Below are positions 17,801 through 25,207 of a DNA stretch of 64,000 nt, one piece after another. The position numbers and the translations under genes were made by a program. Numbering within the stretch: the first letter of the stretch is position 1; each line of letters opens with the position of its first letter. The stretch covers positions 62,001-126,000 of the forward strand of contig JAVBSY010000008.1 of assembly GCA_031556475.1 (NCBI GenBank). The letters run 5' to 3'. The notes under the pieces are model-generated. The model was given only the letters and a program-made list of their open reading frames with translations. It had not been told where the DNA came from and made no database searches. This DNA is from Azoarcus sp031556475. Its GTDB lineage: Bacteria; Pseudomonadota; Gammaproteobacteria; Burkholderiales; Rhodocyclaceae.

Positions 17801-19657
17801 AGCCAAACCGATGCCAGGGGTGTGACCACCACCTATACCTACGACGCACTTAATCGCCTGACCGCCATCCGTTACCCGACGGCCGGCCTGAACGTCGGCT
17901 TCGCCTATGACCAAAGCAATGCGGTCACCGGTTGCACCGAATCTTATCCCCTTGGCCGCTTAACAACGATGACGGATGCCGCGGGCAGCACTACGTATTG
18001 CTATGACCGCAGGGGCAACGTGACGAAGAAAACCCGGATCAGCGGCACTGCGGTACTGACGACGGCTTACGCCTATACGAAAGGCGACCGCCTGACATCG
18101 ATCACCTATCCGGGCGGCGGTACCGTCTTTTATTCCCGCGATCCCATGGGACGTACCGCCGGTCTGGAATGGTCGGCCAATGGCGGCGGTGGGTCTGGAA
18201 CACCGGCATTGTCTGGTGGCACGCCCACACTCGCCGATACGATTATCAGAAAAGCGACCTATGCACCATTTGGACCGCTGACGGAATTGACCTTTGGTAA
18301 CGGGCGGACGCTGAGTAAGACCTACGACCTCAATTATGCCATCCGGCGCATTGCCAGTCCGGCTGCCGGCGGCCTGTCACTGGACTTCGGCGTTGACGTG
18401 CGAGGTGACATTATCCAGGTCGGCCCGCTATTGGCGTCGGCGGTACAACTCCGTGCCTACGGCTACGATGCGCTTTCGCGCCTGACAAAAGTCGAGGACG
18501 GCAATAATGCTCTGTGGGAGTCCTTTACCTACTCGCGCACGGGAGATCGATTGACCTCGACGCAGAAAAGCGGCACGACAATCTACACCTATCAGGCCGA
18601 CAGCCATCGTTTGGCGGTTGTCGGCGGTATTGTGCGCAACACCGACGGCAACGGCAACACCACGGCCATTGCCGGCGAGCCGTTTATTTACGATGACCGC
18701 AACCGGCTCGTACAGGTCGGCAGCGGTTTCAGCGGAGCAAGCTACCTGTACAACGGCCGCGGTGAACGAGTAATCAAGGTCGCAGGATTGACGACTCATT
18801 ATGTGTACGACGAAATGGGGCATTTGCTGGGGGAATACACGGAACAAACGTTGATCGGAGGCGGCACGCAACTCGTACCGGTAGCGCAGTATCTTTGGTT
18901 GGACAATGTGCCGGTGGCGGTCATCAAGGACAAGCCCTACTATCTGGAAACCGACCACCTGAATACGCCGCGACAAGTGATTGACCCAGCACGCAAGGGG
19001 ACGATATGGAAATGGCCGCTGACCAATAGCGCTTTCGGTGCCGACGCACCGGAAACCGACCCCGACGGCGACGGTGTCGAATTCACGTTTAACCTGCGGT
19101 TCCCAGGGCAGTATTTCGATGTGGAAACCGGGTTGCACTATAACTATTTCCGCGATTACGAGCCGCAAACCGGACGGTATATTGAGAGTGATCCGATCGG
19201 ATTGGCGGGCGGTTTTAACACCTATACCTATGCGATAGTAAGTCCAACAAATAATACTGACGAACTCGGCCTATATGGTGCAGGCTATGCATTTTCTTGC
19301 TTTAAAAAACCCTCGTCAGACCTAATGGCATACGCGCAGGCTCAAGCGGCTAAAAGCAAATTGACAGTATGGCCGGCTCCAAAAAAACCAGAGTCTGATT
19401 CTTTGATGGAAAGCGACTTCGACCCCTTGCCAAACGGCAACTTACAACCTGGTTTTACTCCACAAGACTGGGTGTGTTCTGATGGGGCAGCACCATTAAC
19501 ATATACCCCTAGAGGTGGTTGCTGTGTGGTACATGATTTTTGTTATATGGTATTCAAATGCAATTCCACCTCATGGGGTGGTTCATTATCTAGCCCGTGT
19601 CAATACATGTGTAATTTACCTGCAGTAGAATGTTTCCTTCGGCCAACTTTGTTTTGA
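14834..19657 (+). CDS. Secreted Rhs/YD-repeat protein with a phospholipase A2-like C-terminal tip
   Basis: 1,607 residues behind GGAGGAGCACC. A hydrophobic export signal lies at about residues 38-57 (LTLGLAAFLLLTTTLLQAQ). A cysteine-rich N-terminal domain of about 190 residues and a DUF6531-like segment (PLSFTRHYDSHGFF, near 258) follow. Then about 1,000 residues of YD repeats (Y-x-Y-D, G-x-x-T/Y-Y-D) would form the Rhs cage. The Rhs-associated core is intact: YYLETDHLNTPRQVID (near 1370) and YFRDYEPQTGRYIESDPIGL (near 1440). The last about 140 residues, after LDELGL-type NTDELGL, switch to AT-rich codons and carry GGCCVVHDFCY (about 1560-1570) plus further cysteines. This is the CC-x2-HD-x-CY pattern of phospholipase A2, with His and Asp as the catalytic pair. 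Membrane-phospholipid attack by the tip is inferred. No immunity gene is evident just downstream. Confidence 0.8.
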   Translation: MAQVHLHRYLLGAKKSLSLYPVTMARNVTKKKNHAQGSVLTLGLAAFLLLTTTLLQAQTCMEDGGQQICSLPAVTYNLCDYVPSTSCSDAIAWCKARGGAWVAQYGCNGPPPHCEGDHPLTDSNLAEVAENFYVYKQISVCPYIKTDTGWGATWEDGRICHSVGPKFVDGVEVQNGRIFEFHSMTRDLDGNCTLPYIDPPSRMIGRLDRRTCPAGYRAILSGNTTVACYRENDQTCPIGNPVRPGQGGKVLTETDIHMAGSPLSFTRHYDSHGFFSVGGSNDRSRPLLGPNWRTTYERQVFAVEGSAYVSAIAWRQDGSLKYFDANGTERQHDRWARETLVRDGTGWRYTTREDAVERYDADGRLQSITGRDGRTQTLEYDPTTRKLARVRDESGRWLIFEYDFDSLVAVRDSSGAAVFYEHNSNDDLVGVRPESSTVARKYAYAGTFHLLTRIWDENGNDYAAYTYDGNRVTATVHAPQLAGGTIEKTTYTYAYSGDMTTVVTPLGQTLRYRTVVTGDGARRLVSVDAPCASCGVAAKQYEYDANGYLSATTDFNGRRTEYVYNARGLEIARIEAANDTSATSAKRTIQTDWHPTFRVPVERRIVNASGVLETKTQWAYNAHGQTLAHCEINPADPAALAYSCSATMSPPTAVRRWTYRYCEATDIAAGTCPLPGLLLSADGPRTSVEPGMNGVNDVTTYTYRQNSDSGCDNGGACAYRRGDLWKVTNGLGQATEALQLDGAGRITSQRDVNGTLTDYVYHPRGWLTERIVRVNSNGTPHAGDAVTRIEYDAIGQVRKLTAPDGDWLAYSYDAAHRLTKVTDALGNSIDYCPGGLGSTDCLDAAGNRKIETISDPSGVLRYRLRRAFNQLGQLIQVLNAQDQIVRTHAYDDNSNLIRIVDGLDFVTEQYYDPLNRLVRILQNAGGIDPATTNTETRFVYDSRDNLRQVIDPDGLSTNYTYNGLNQLTTLTSPDTGNAGYIMDAAGNWVSQTDARGVTTTYTYDALNRLTAIRYPTAGLNVGFAYDQSNAVTGCTESYPLGRLTTMTDAAGSTTYCYDRRGNVTKKTRISGTAVLTTAYAYTKGDRLTSITYPGGGTVFYSRDPMGRTAGLEWSANGGGGSGTPALSGGTPTLADTIIRKATYAPFGPLTELTFGNGRTLSKTYDLNYAIRRIASPAAGGLSLDFGVDVRGDIIQVGPLLASAVQLRAYGYDALSRLTKVEDGNNALWESFTYSRTGDRLTSTQKSGTTIYTYQADSHRLAVVGGIVRNTDGNGNTTAIAGEPFIYDDRNRLVQVGSGFSGASYLYNGRGERVIKVAGLTTHYVYDEMGHLLGEYTEQTLIGGGTQLVPVAQYLWLDNVPVAVIKDKPYYLETDHLNTPRQVIDPARKGTIWKWPLTNSAFGADAPETDPDGDGVEFTFNLRFPGQYFDVETGLHYNYFRDYEPQTGRYIESDPIGLAGGFNTYTYAIVSPTNNTDELGLYGAGYAFSCFKKPSSDLMAYAQAQAAKSKLTVWPAPKKPESDSLMESDFDPLPNGNLQPGFTPQDWVCSDGAAPLTYTPRGGCCVVHDFCYMVFKCNSTSWGGSLSSPCQYMCNLPAVECFLRPTLF

Positions 19658-20388
19658 CCAACGAAATCCTCTCCTGCCACCTATGCCCAGTATGTGGATT
19701 TGACCTGCCCGGGGTTACGACGACGCTACGAGGAAGGCGGACCCTCATTACTTTCGTCTGGTCGGCGATGCGAATTGAACTTGCGTTACGCCGTGAAGGC
19801 GCAGCAACTGATCGAGGTTAGTCAGTGGCATGTGCCAACCCCAGATGGGCAGTCGTTGCAGGCTGCCTATCCGGGCGAGTCACGGCGCTAAATGGGACTG
19901 TAAGTACCGCGGTATTTATTCCGAACCAAGGCAAGAAGTTCCTGTTTGGCGTGTTGCGGCGATTGCCTGTGTCCCCCCAAGATACTCACAATTTCTGTGG
20001 ATAACCGTGTCGGCCAGCAGCGCAAAACACGGGCGATATGGCCGATTTGAACAATGCCCGATTTTTGGGCGAACATTTCCGGCCGGTGTGCGAACGCGCT
20101 TGACACCACTAAACCAACGTGCATAGACTACCCGTGCATCTCTAGCCCTTGTGGCTCGCCTGATCGCATGTAACGCGATTCGCTCTTGCCGATGCGTCAT
20201 TCGGTTCCTTTTGAGTGCGGCCCGCCTCTGAAACCGCACCCAGCCTTCGGGCTTGAGGTTAGATCGCAGTTCATCATTCGCTCACGGCTTGCGCTGTGGG
20301 TTTCAATTCGGGGCTTCGGCCTACATCCCTTGGGGAGACTTTGTTCCCCTCATGGGCGACGGTCTCCTCTTTTTTTCAGGAGAACGTC
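19658..20388. other. 731-bp non-coding region with a DnaA box and hairpins
   Basis: No credible gene. Visible items are a perfect DnaA box (TGTGGATAA, 19996-20004), a short hairpin GTGCGG/CCGCAC near 20215-20240, and several TTCGG-type loops leading into the hairpin leader at 20334. A degraded gene or a missing immunity gene after the rhs tip is possible, but nothing recognisable remains. Confidence 0.45.
20334..20388 (+). promoter_or_regulatory. Hairpin / T-run / SD leader of the DUF3577 gene
   Basis: GGAGAC (20334-20339) pairs with GTCTCC (20362-20367), then a T7 run (20370-20376), CAGGAG, and the ATG at 20389. It is an intrinsic-terminator-like structure placed directly before the ribosome site, the first of a series. 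Confidence 0.55.
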
Positions 20389-20820
20389 ATGGAATCGAAC
20401 GCCAACAATCAAGCTCAAAACGCTGTCGAGTCTTACTTCGATCTGCACACCACGGGCGTGGGTTATCTGTCCCGCATTCGTGAGATCAAGAAGACGCGTG
20501 GCCCGTCGTACTGGGGCTGCACGATCGGCGCGTTGTACGGCTCCAAGGAAAAGCCCGAGTACACCTACTTCGACGTCATTCTGACCGGAAGCGAAGCGAC
20601 GCAGCGCGTCAAATTCCTCCAGTCCGCCGTGGCGAACAATCAGAAGGTGATCGTGTCTTTCCGTATCGGTGATATCCATCCCGAAATCTTCACGTATCAG
20701 AATGGCGAGAAGAAAGGTCAGAACGGCGTCTGCATCAAGGGACGGCTGCTCAAGCTCCACAGTGCTAAAATCGATGGCGAACCTGTCGATTTTGCCAGTC
20801 TCGACCAAGCTGTCGCATGA
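20389..20820 (+). CDS. DUF3577 / STY4534-family ICE replication protein
   Basis: 143 residues. Characteristic blocks are ESYFDLHTTGVGYLSRIREI, YWGCTIGALYGSKEKPEY, TYFDVILTGSEATQRVKFL and KVIVSFRIGDIHPEIFTY, ending in GVCIKGRLLKLHSAKIDGEP. This matches the STY4534 family of SPI-7/ICEclc-type elements. The compact beta-rich fold is compared with single-strand DNA-binding proteins, and a replication role is proposed for the family. The ATG at 20389 has CAGGAG upstream. It opens the accessory array, in which each gene carries its own hairpin leader. Confidence 0.85.
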   Translation: MESNANNQAQNAVESYFDLHTTGVGYLSRIREIKKTRGPSYWGCTIGALYGSKEKPEYTYFDVILTGSEATQRVKFLQSAVANNQKVIVSFRIGDIHPEIFTYQNGEKKGQNGVCIKGRLLKLHSAKIDGEPVDFASLDQAVA

Positions 20821-21300
20821 AGCGTTTCATCCCGAAGACCCCTCCAGGGTCTTCCTTGAGCGCCCCTTTTCGGGGGGTGTTCAAGGAAGATTCCGGTTCC
20901 CCTCGTTTTGTCGGTTTCGAGTGAAAAACCGTCATCCGAAAGTACAGTCAGCCTTGAAACTGTACGGCCCCCGGCCAGGTTTGGTAGCAAGAAAATCGCA
21001 TAGCAGAACACAGTCCGAATACAGCCTCGATATCAACCACTTGACTATCCATCAGTGCGCAAGTCCTGTGCTCCCTGTTCGGATTCCCTGTTTGTGCTCC
21101 CTGCGACCGCCATCGGCCTGGAAAGCCGACGTTTGATCTAACCTGCCATTGGCCGACACGCTCTTCGGAGCGCGTCGGTCGATGACCCCACCTCCCCCAT
21201 CGTTCATCCCCGTGCGGACAAGCGTCATTGCTCACCCGCAAGGGATGCATGCGCCCACCGACTCGGATGCCGTCTCATTTCATCATCCATGGAGCAGCGC
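20821..21300. other. 480-bp structured intergenic region
   Basis: Holds the paired hairpins described at 20834-20889, then about 400 bp without a credible gene before the DUF3275 start. Some runs of alternating purine and pyrimidine content but no T-run terminator were seen. Confidence 0.4.
20834..20889 (+). promoter_or_regulatory. Two mutually exclusive stem-loops after the DUF3577 gene
   Basis: Stem A: GAAGACCC (20834-20841) with GGGTCTTC (20847-20854). Stem B: CTTCCTTGA (20851-20859) with TCAAGGAAG (20881-20889), enclosing CCCC/GGGG. Bases 20851-20854 belong to both stems, so only one can form at a time, as in attenuators. No regulator is known. Confidence 0.5.
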
Positions 21301-21870
21301 ATGATTACCCTCCCAGGCAGCCTTGTCATCAAATCGATCACCGGCTCGAAAGGTCAGTTTTGTACCGGCGATCTCACCACCGATGTGGGCGTCTTCCGGA
21401 TCAAGGATGCCATCCTCGACCAGTTCGGCGCCGGAACCTATCAGGGGTTTTTTGACATCGATGCCATTTTTCCCAGCAGCTACACCTGGCGCGGACGGGT
21501 CAATGTCGAAGTGCGTGCACGTCTCGTAGGCATTCGCATCGACGACGCGGACGAATCGCCCGCGGCCGAAGAGGTTCATCAGGAACCCGATCCGGTCGAC
21601 GACGTTGTACCTGCCGTGCCAGCGGCCGATATCGACCCGACGCCCGTCTCTGTTCCCGAGGCAAGCGTTCGGAGTGGCAAGCTGGAAGTGCCTGTGTCGG
21701 ATGTGACGTTCGACGACGACACTCTGGCTTTGATCGAGGCCCACGTCGATGTGAAACTCGACCCCACCGTCGACCGGACGTTGTTCCGGCGCCAGCGGGA
21801 TCAACTGAAGGCGTTGGGTTATACGTTCGACGCACCGTCGCAGACGTGGAAAGCGAGCAGTGCGAACTGA
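21301..21870 (+). CDS. DUF3275-family ICE protein
   Basis: 189 residues. The N-terminal domain reads MITLPGSLVIKSITGSKGQF, then VGVFRIKDAILDQFGAGTYQ, GFFDIDAIFPSSYTWRGR and VNVEVRARLVGIRI, which is the DUF3275 pattern. An acidic linker rich in Pro, Asp and Val follows. A C-terminal segment DPTVDRTLFRRQRDQLKALG, YTFDAPSQTWKA looks like a small separate domain. DUF3275 proteins follow the DUF3577 gene in PFGI-1/ICEclc-type elements; their function is unknown. The ATG at 21301 has GGAG 9 bases upstream and fits the family start better than the in-frame ATG at 21289. Confidence 0.82.
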   Translation: MITLPGSLVIKSITGSKGQFCTGDLTTDVGVFRIKDAILDQFGAGTYQGFFDIDAIFPSSYTWRGRVNVEVRARLVGIRIDDADESPAAEEVHQEPDPVDDVVPAVPAADIDPTPVSVPEASVRSGKLEVPVSDVTFDDDTLALIEAHVDVKLDPTVDRTLFRRQRDQLKALGYTFDAPSQTWKASSAN

Positions 21871-21880
21871 ACGAAACAAT

Positions 21881-21948
21881 GAGCCCCGCTTACGCGGGCT
21901 CACCTCTGCGGGCCATGGCTCCCAGAGGTGAGCCCGTGATTGCGGGCT
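21881..21948 (+). promoter_or_regulatory. Three competing stem-loops after the DUF3275 gene
   Basis: Stem 1: GAGCCCCGC (21881-21889) with GCGGGCTC (21894-21901). Stem 2: GGGCTCACCTCTG (21896-21908) with CAGAGGTGAGCCC (21923-21935), a perfect 13-bp stem. Stem 3: AGCCCG (21931-21936) with CGGGCT (21943-21948). Stem 2 shares bases with both others, so stems 1 plus 3 exclude stem 2. This is the layout of a two-state RNA switch or attenuator. A ligand or protein is not identified. Confidence 0.55.
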
Positions 21949-22301
21949 GACTCGACCCCGGTTTGGGCGGTTGCCAGAACCGCCGTCCCTTGAACTGCGC
22001 GCCCAGGCCTTCCCTGCGCGGGCGCGGCGAAGCGCATAGCGCCTCGTCTGGAAGGCATCGATCGCACCGCGTCCACGCCTTTTTCAATTCCGCCCTTCGG
22101 GGCATCCGGGTACCGCTTGCCCGTTCAGGCAGTACCCGAATACCCGAAGTGTCTTACCGGATTGTTCGGCCGACGTTTGGCCACAAGCAGTGCGCCCGCC
22201 TCTGAGACGCGCACGACACCGCCTGGTGCCGAGGTTCCATCTCTCATCTGCCGCGCATCGCGGCATCCATATCCACCGAAGTATTCCCCTTTATCGATCC
22301 T
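21949..22301. other. Structured intergenic stretch
   Basis: No credible gene. Hairpins include GGCGGTT/AACCGCC (21966-21984) and GGGTAC/GTACCC (22108-22137), continuing the structured 3' region of the DUF3275 gene towards the radC-like gene. Confidence 0.4.
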
Positions 22302-22346
22302 GAACAGGTCTCGGCCTGGTTCTTCTTTTCTATCCGGAGACACACC
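22302..22346 (+). promoter_or_regulatory. Hairpin leader of the first radC-like gene
   Basis: GAACAGG (22302-22308) pairs with CCTGGTTC (22315-22322, one bulge), followed by a pyrimidine/T-rich run, CCGGAG and the ATG at 22347. It is a weaker version of the repeated leader design. Confidence 0.4.
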
Positions 22347-22787
22347 ATGAACCTCATCAACGAAACCACCGCGCCGCAAAGTGACAGTGAAACGATCGTC
22401 ACCAAACCCGCGAAAGATATACATCTGGATGTTATGGGACGCCTTATGCAACATAAAATGGAGGCGTTGCCCCAGGAGCAATTCTGGGTCATCTGGTTTG
22501 ATCAAAATCATCAAATCGTCGGGTCAGAGCAACTGCTCACCCGCGAAATAGACGGATGCATTACGGTACGCCCGCGCGATTTGATCAAACAGGCGCTGGA
22601 ATGCTACGCCCACGCGGCCCTCATCACGCATAACCATCTGGGATCCGAACTCAAGCCGAGCCAGCGCGATTGCTTCATGACCGAGGCGATGGAATTGGCG
22701 CTTGAAATGATCGACGTCAAATTGATCGATCACTTCCTGGTTTCGGCCGATGGCGTTTTCAGCATGGACAAGCGGGCAGTTCTGTAA
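22347..22787 (+). CDS. RadC-like JAB/MPN-domain protein (divergent copy)
   Basis: 146 residues. The core reads EQFWVIWFDQNHQIVGSEQL, then VRPRDLIKQALECYAHAALI, THNHLGSELKPSQRDCFM and IKLIDHFLV-type DVKLIDHFLVSADGVFSM. The metal-binding H-x-H...D of the JAMM motif is kept, but the usual HNHPSG is HNHLGS, with the proline replaced by leucine. RadC-type proteins on mobile elements lack the N-terminal helix-hairpin-helix of chromosomal RadC, as here. Function on ICEs is unsettled; a DNA-processing or anti-defence role is sometimes suggested. A second, canonical copy lies at 25985. Confidence 0.8.
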   Translation: MNLINETTAPQSDSETIVTKPAKDIHLDVMGRLMQHKMEALPQEQFWVIWFDQNHQIVGSEQLLTREIDGCITVRPRDLIKQALECYAHAALITHNHLGSELKPSQRDCFMTEAMELALEMIDVKLIDHFLVSADGVFSMDKRAVL

Positions 22788-22838
22788 TTCCGCTTTTGTC
22801 TCATCTCATCCGCCGCGCATAGCGGCATTTCACCACCC

Positions 22839-22895
22839 ACCGGGGTCCAACCCCGATGGGGAGGGACTCCGGTTTTTTTCATCAAGGAGTCTCTC
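22839..22895 (+). promoter_or_regulatory. Large hairpin leader, copy 1 of the duplicated pair
   Basis: ACCGGGGTCC (22839-22848) pairs with GGACTCCGGT (22864-22873). An inner CCCC (22851-22854) pairs with GGGG (22858-22861) around GAT. A T7 run (22873-22879) and AAGGAG (22884-22889) precede the ATG at 22896. It would fold as a strong intrinsic terminator. Confidence 0.65.
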
Positions 22896-23303
22896 ATGGG
22901 CTGGCTTTTCTCAAACTGGACGCGTACCGAACTGATCCGTCGTCTGACGCAATCGGAGGAAACCGAAAATGCGCGCTACGACACCCTGACCTACACCCTG
23001 CGCGGCAACGTGCTGTGGTCGCTGGTCAAGATCACAGCCAAACAGCCGGACGTCGTCAAACTCGCCGCTGGCGAATCGATGATCTACATCGGCTGCACGT
23101 TGCTGGAATGTCATCACGGCGAATGGGGTTACAAATCGATGGACGAATCGGTCCATCCCTACTACTACTCGTGCCCGCTCAGTTACCTCGAGCGCGCGCC
23201 CGAGCAGTCGCCCGAATGGCGTGAGCGCGTGCGCGCCCACCACGCAAAGCGGCGCGCCATACGCGCCAAATGCAGCATGACATCCACGGCCGCGTTCGCC
23301 TGA
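22896..23303 (+). CDS. DUF6927-like ICE protein, first of a tandem pair
   Basis: 135 residues starting MGWLFSNWTRTELIRRLTQS. Further blocks are LRGNVLWSLVKITAKQPDVV, ESMIYIGCTLLECHHGEWGY, KSMDESVHPYYYSCPLSYLE and SPEWRERVRAHHAKRRAIR. The MGWLF start, GNVLWSV, YIGC and HPYYYSCPLSYL features match a family carried by PFGI-1-type ICEs and annotated DUF6927; function unknown. Predicted alpha/beta and soluble. The next gene is a diverged copy together with the same leader and the same six C-terminal codons. Confidence 0.7.
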   Translation: MGWLFSNWTRTELIRRLTQSEETENARYDTLTYTLRGNVLWSLVKITAKQPDVVKLAAGESMIYIGCTLLECHHGEWGYKSMDESVHPYYYSCPLSYLERAPEQSPEWRERVRAHHAKRRAIRAKCSMTSTAAFA

Positions 23304-23314
23304 TCACCATACCC

Positions 23315-23371
23315 ACCGGGGTCCAACCCCGATGGGGAGGGGCTCCAGTTTTTTTCGTCAAGGAGTCTCTC
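23315..23371 (+). promoter_or_regulatory. Large hairpin leader, copy 2 of the duplicated pair
   Basis: Nearly the same as the leader at 22839: ACCGGGGTCC (23315-23324), inner CCCC-GAT-GGGG, right arm GGGGCTCCAGT, T7 run (23349-23355), AAGGAG, ATG at 23372. Its right arm has diverged (CCAGT for CCGGT), weakening the outer stem. Confidence 0.6.
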
Positions 23372-23776
23372 ATGGGCTTGAATTTTGATTCGTCGCGTAC
23401 CGAATTGATCCGCCATCTGACACAGTCGCTGGAAACCGAAGACGTGCGTTGCGAGACACTGAGCAGCACCCTGCGCGGCAACGTGCTGTGGTCGCTGATC
23501 AGGATTACCGCCAAACGCTCGGGGGCCATCAGGCTTGCCGCCGGCGAGTCGGCGACTTACATCAGTTGCTCGCTGCTGGAACGTCATGAAGGCCAGTGGA
23601 AGTACGAAGTGATGGAAGAGTCCGACCATCTTTGCTACTACTCGTGCCCATTGAACTATCTGGGGCGCTCGCGCGTGCAATCACCCAAATGGCGTGAGCG
23701 CGTGCAGGCCTACCGAGTACCACTGTGCGCCATACACAGGGCGCCCACATTTTCATCCACGGCCGCATTCGCCTGA
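23372..23776 (+). CDS. DUF6927-like ICE protein, second tandem copy
   Basis: 134 residues, MGLNFDSSRTELIRHLTQSL. It parallels the preceding gene along its whole length (LRGNVLWSLIRITAKRSGAI; SATYISCSLLERHEGQWKYE; LCYYSCPLNYLGRS; SPKWRERVQAY; shared C-terminus STAAFA). The duplication includes the leader hairpin and the 3' end, so the repeated unit is about 475 bp. This copy has lost the W3 of MGWLF and the HPYY histidine (now LCYY), so it may be diverging in function. Unknown role. Confidence 0.65.
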   Translation: MGLNFDSSRTELIRHLTQSLETEDVRCETLSSTLRGNVLWSLIRITAKRSGAIRLAAGESATYISCSLLERHEGQWKYEVMEESDHLCYYSCPLNYLGRSRVQSPKWRERVQAYRVPLCAIHRAPTFSSTAAFA

Positions 23777-23800
23777 TCGCTGCCGTTTCATCCTCATCCA

Positions 23801-23864
23801 CACACCCGAAGGGAATGCACGCCCTTCGGGGTGTGCCTCCTTCGTTTTACACAGGAGGTTTTTC
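23801..23864 (+). promoter_or_regulatory. Hairpin leader of the DUF6094 gene
   Basis: CACACCCGAAGGG (23801-23813) pairs with CCCTTCGGGGTGTG (23822-23835, one bulged base) around an eight-base loop. TTCGTTTT, AGGAGG and the ATG at 23865 follow. The T-run is weaker than in other leaders. Confidence 0.6.
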
Positions 23865-24962
23865 ATGGGGTTGATGTTTTCCCGCGTTGCACGCAATTTC
23901 ATCAAGGCAGGATACTTCCCTACCGACGAAGTAACGCTGGCGCGCATCCTTGAGGCGCTTGATGTTGGCGGCGGACACTTGCGGATCGTGGATCCGTGCT
24001 GCGGTGAAGGCGTGGCACTGGCTGAGATCAAGCATCATCTGATCAAGGCTGGCGCGAGCGTCGAGGCCTTCGGCATCGAATACGACGAGACGCGTGCCTG
24101 GCATGCCAAAACCCTGCTCGACAAGGTTGCGCACGCGGACATGAATGACGTGTCGTTCAGCGCCCGTAGCACCGGCTTGCTGTTCTTGAACCCGCCCTAT
24201 GGCTACGCAGTGGCCGACGGCGCGCAAACCGGCGACAGCAAGAAAAGCGAACGGCTGGAACTGCAATTTCTCAAACGCACTACGGGATGGCTTGCCGTTG
24301 GCGGTGTCCTGGTTCTGATCGTGCCGCATTACGTGTTGTCGACAGAAATGGTGACCTGGATCGCCCGGCATTTCACCCGCGTTCAGGCCTGGATGGCTCC
24401 TGAACAGCAGTTCAAGCAGCTGGTGCTGTTCGGTGAAAAACGCCGGGCCGGCACACCATCGGAGAACCTGGTCGCGCGCCTGGTGGCGATGAAGGAGTCG
24501 CCCCCGGAAACGCTGCCCGAACAATGGCCCGACCGACCCTATGAAGTACCTGGCGTCCGTGCGGATGATCAGTTTTCGTTCAGCGCGCTGCGGCTCAATG
24601 GACGGGAGTTGGCGATCGAGCTCGGCGCGTGTGAAGCGCAGACCCTGTGGCCGCGCTTCGGCCAGTATTTCCGCTCGGCCCAGCCACCGGATCGGGCGCC
24701 CCTTCGGGCGTTGTCGGACTGGCATCTGGCCCTGGCGCTTGCAGCTGGCCAGGTGGGCGGATTCGTCACTTCCGAGTGCGGACGCACCTTGCTGGTGAAG
24801 GGCGATACATTCAAGGAGAAATCGGTTGCCATCGAGCGCGAGGACCGCGGCGAGAACGGCGTGGTCGAAACGCGCGTACTCACCGACATATTCGTGCCGG
24901 TGATTCGGGCGATCGACTTCACCGAAGGCGAGAACTACGGCGAACTATTGACCATCCGCTGA
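23865..24962 (+). CDS. DUF6094 methyltransferase-like ICE protein
   Basis: 365 residues. The Rossmann-type SAM site is DPCCGEGVALAEI (near residue 43), followed by EAFGIEYDETRAWHAKTLLD. The motif LFLNPPYG (near 105) is the N-P-P-Y catalytic motif of amino-group methyltransferases acting on adenine N6 or a glutamine. Further conserved blocks are GGVLVLIVPHYVLSTEMVTW and APEQQFKQLVLFG. DUF6094 proteins occur in PFGI-1/ICEclc-type elements. DNA methylation to protect the element is plausible, but the substrate is unknown and no restriction partner is nearby. AGGAGG precedes the ATG at 23865. Confidence 0.8.
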   Translation: MGLMFSRVARNFIKAGYFPTDEVTLARILEALDVGGGHLRIVDPCCGEGVALAEIKHHLIKAGASVEAFGIEYDETRAWHAKTLLDKVAHADMNDVSFSARSTGLLFLNPPYGYAVADGAQTGDSKKSERLELQFLKRTTGWLAVGGVLVLIVPHYVLSTEMVTWIARHFTRVQAWMAPEQQFKQLVLFGEKRRAGTPSENLVARLVAMKESPPETLPEQWPDRPYEVPGVRADDQFSFSALRLNGRELAIELGACEAQTLWPRFGQYFRSAQPPDRAPLRALSDWHLALALAAGQVGGFVTSECGRTLLVKGDTFKEKSVAIEREDRGENGVVETRVLTDIFVPVIRAIDFTEGENYGELLTIR

Positions 24963-25004
24963 TTGGATGGCGGATGAAGACAGATTGAGAGCAGTGCCAT
25001 CTTT

Positions 25005-25024
25005 CCCCCGCAAGGGGGCTTTTT
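25005..25024 (+). terminator. Terminator-like hairpin after the DUF6094 gene
   Basis: CCCCC (25005-25009), loop GCAA, GGGGG (25014-25018), then CTTTTT. Short but typical; about 45 bp beyond the DUF6094 stop. Confidence 0.6.
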
Positions 25025-25207
25025 GGAGCGCCTTGCCCACAGGCAGGACGTTACGAAAAACCTCCGTGTTCCAACCGTCGATCGAGCGGCTTCTCGATCT
25101 CGCCGGGTCATCCCTGAAACCCGGCCAGAGCTTGAGTGCCCTGGGGAACGATGTTTCATCCACGCGAGCGGCGCTGCCGTTTCGCGCTTTTTCCACCAGG
25201 CGGGACG

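Noticed and set aside
19658..19891. Possible immunity gene downstream of the rhs tip
   Set aside because: Only short Cys/Arg-rich frames (63-65 codons) without a good start site; not protein-like enough to call.
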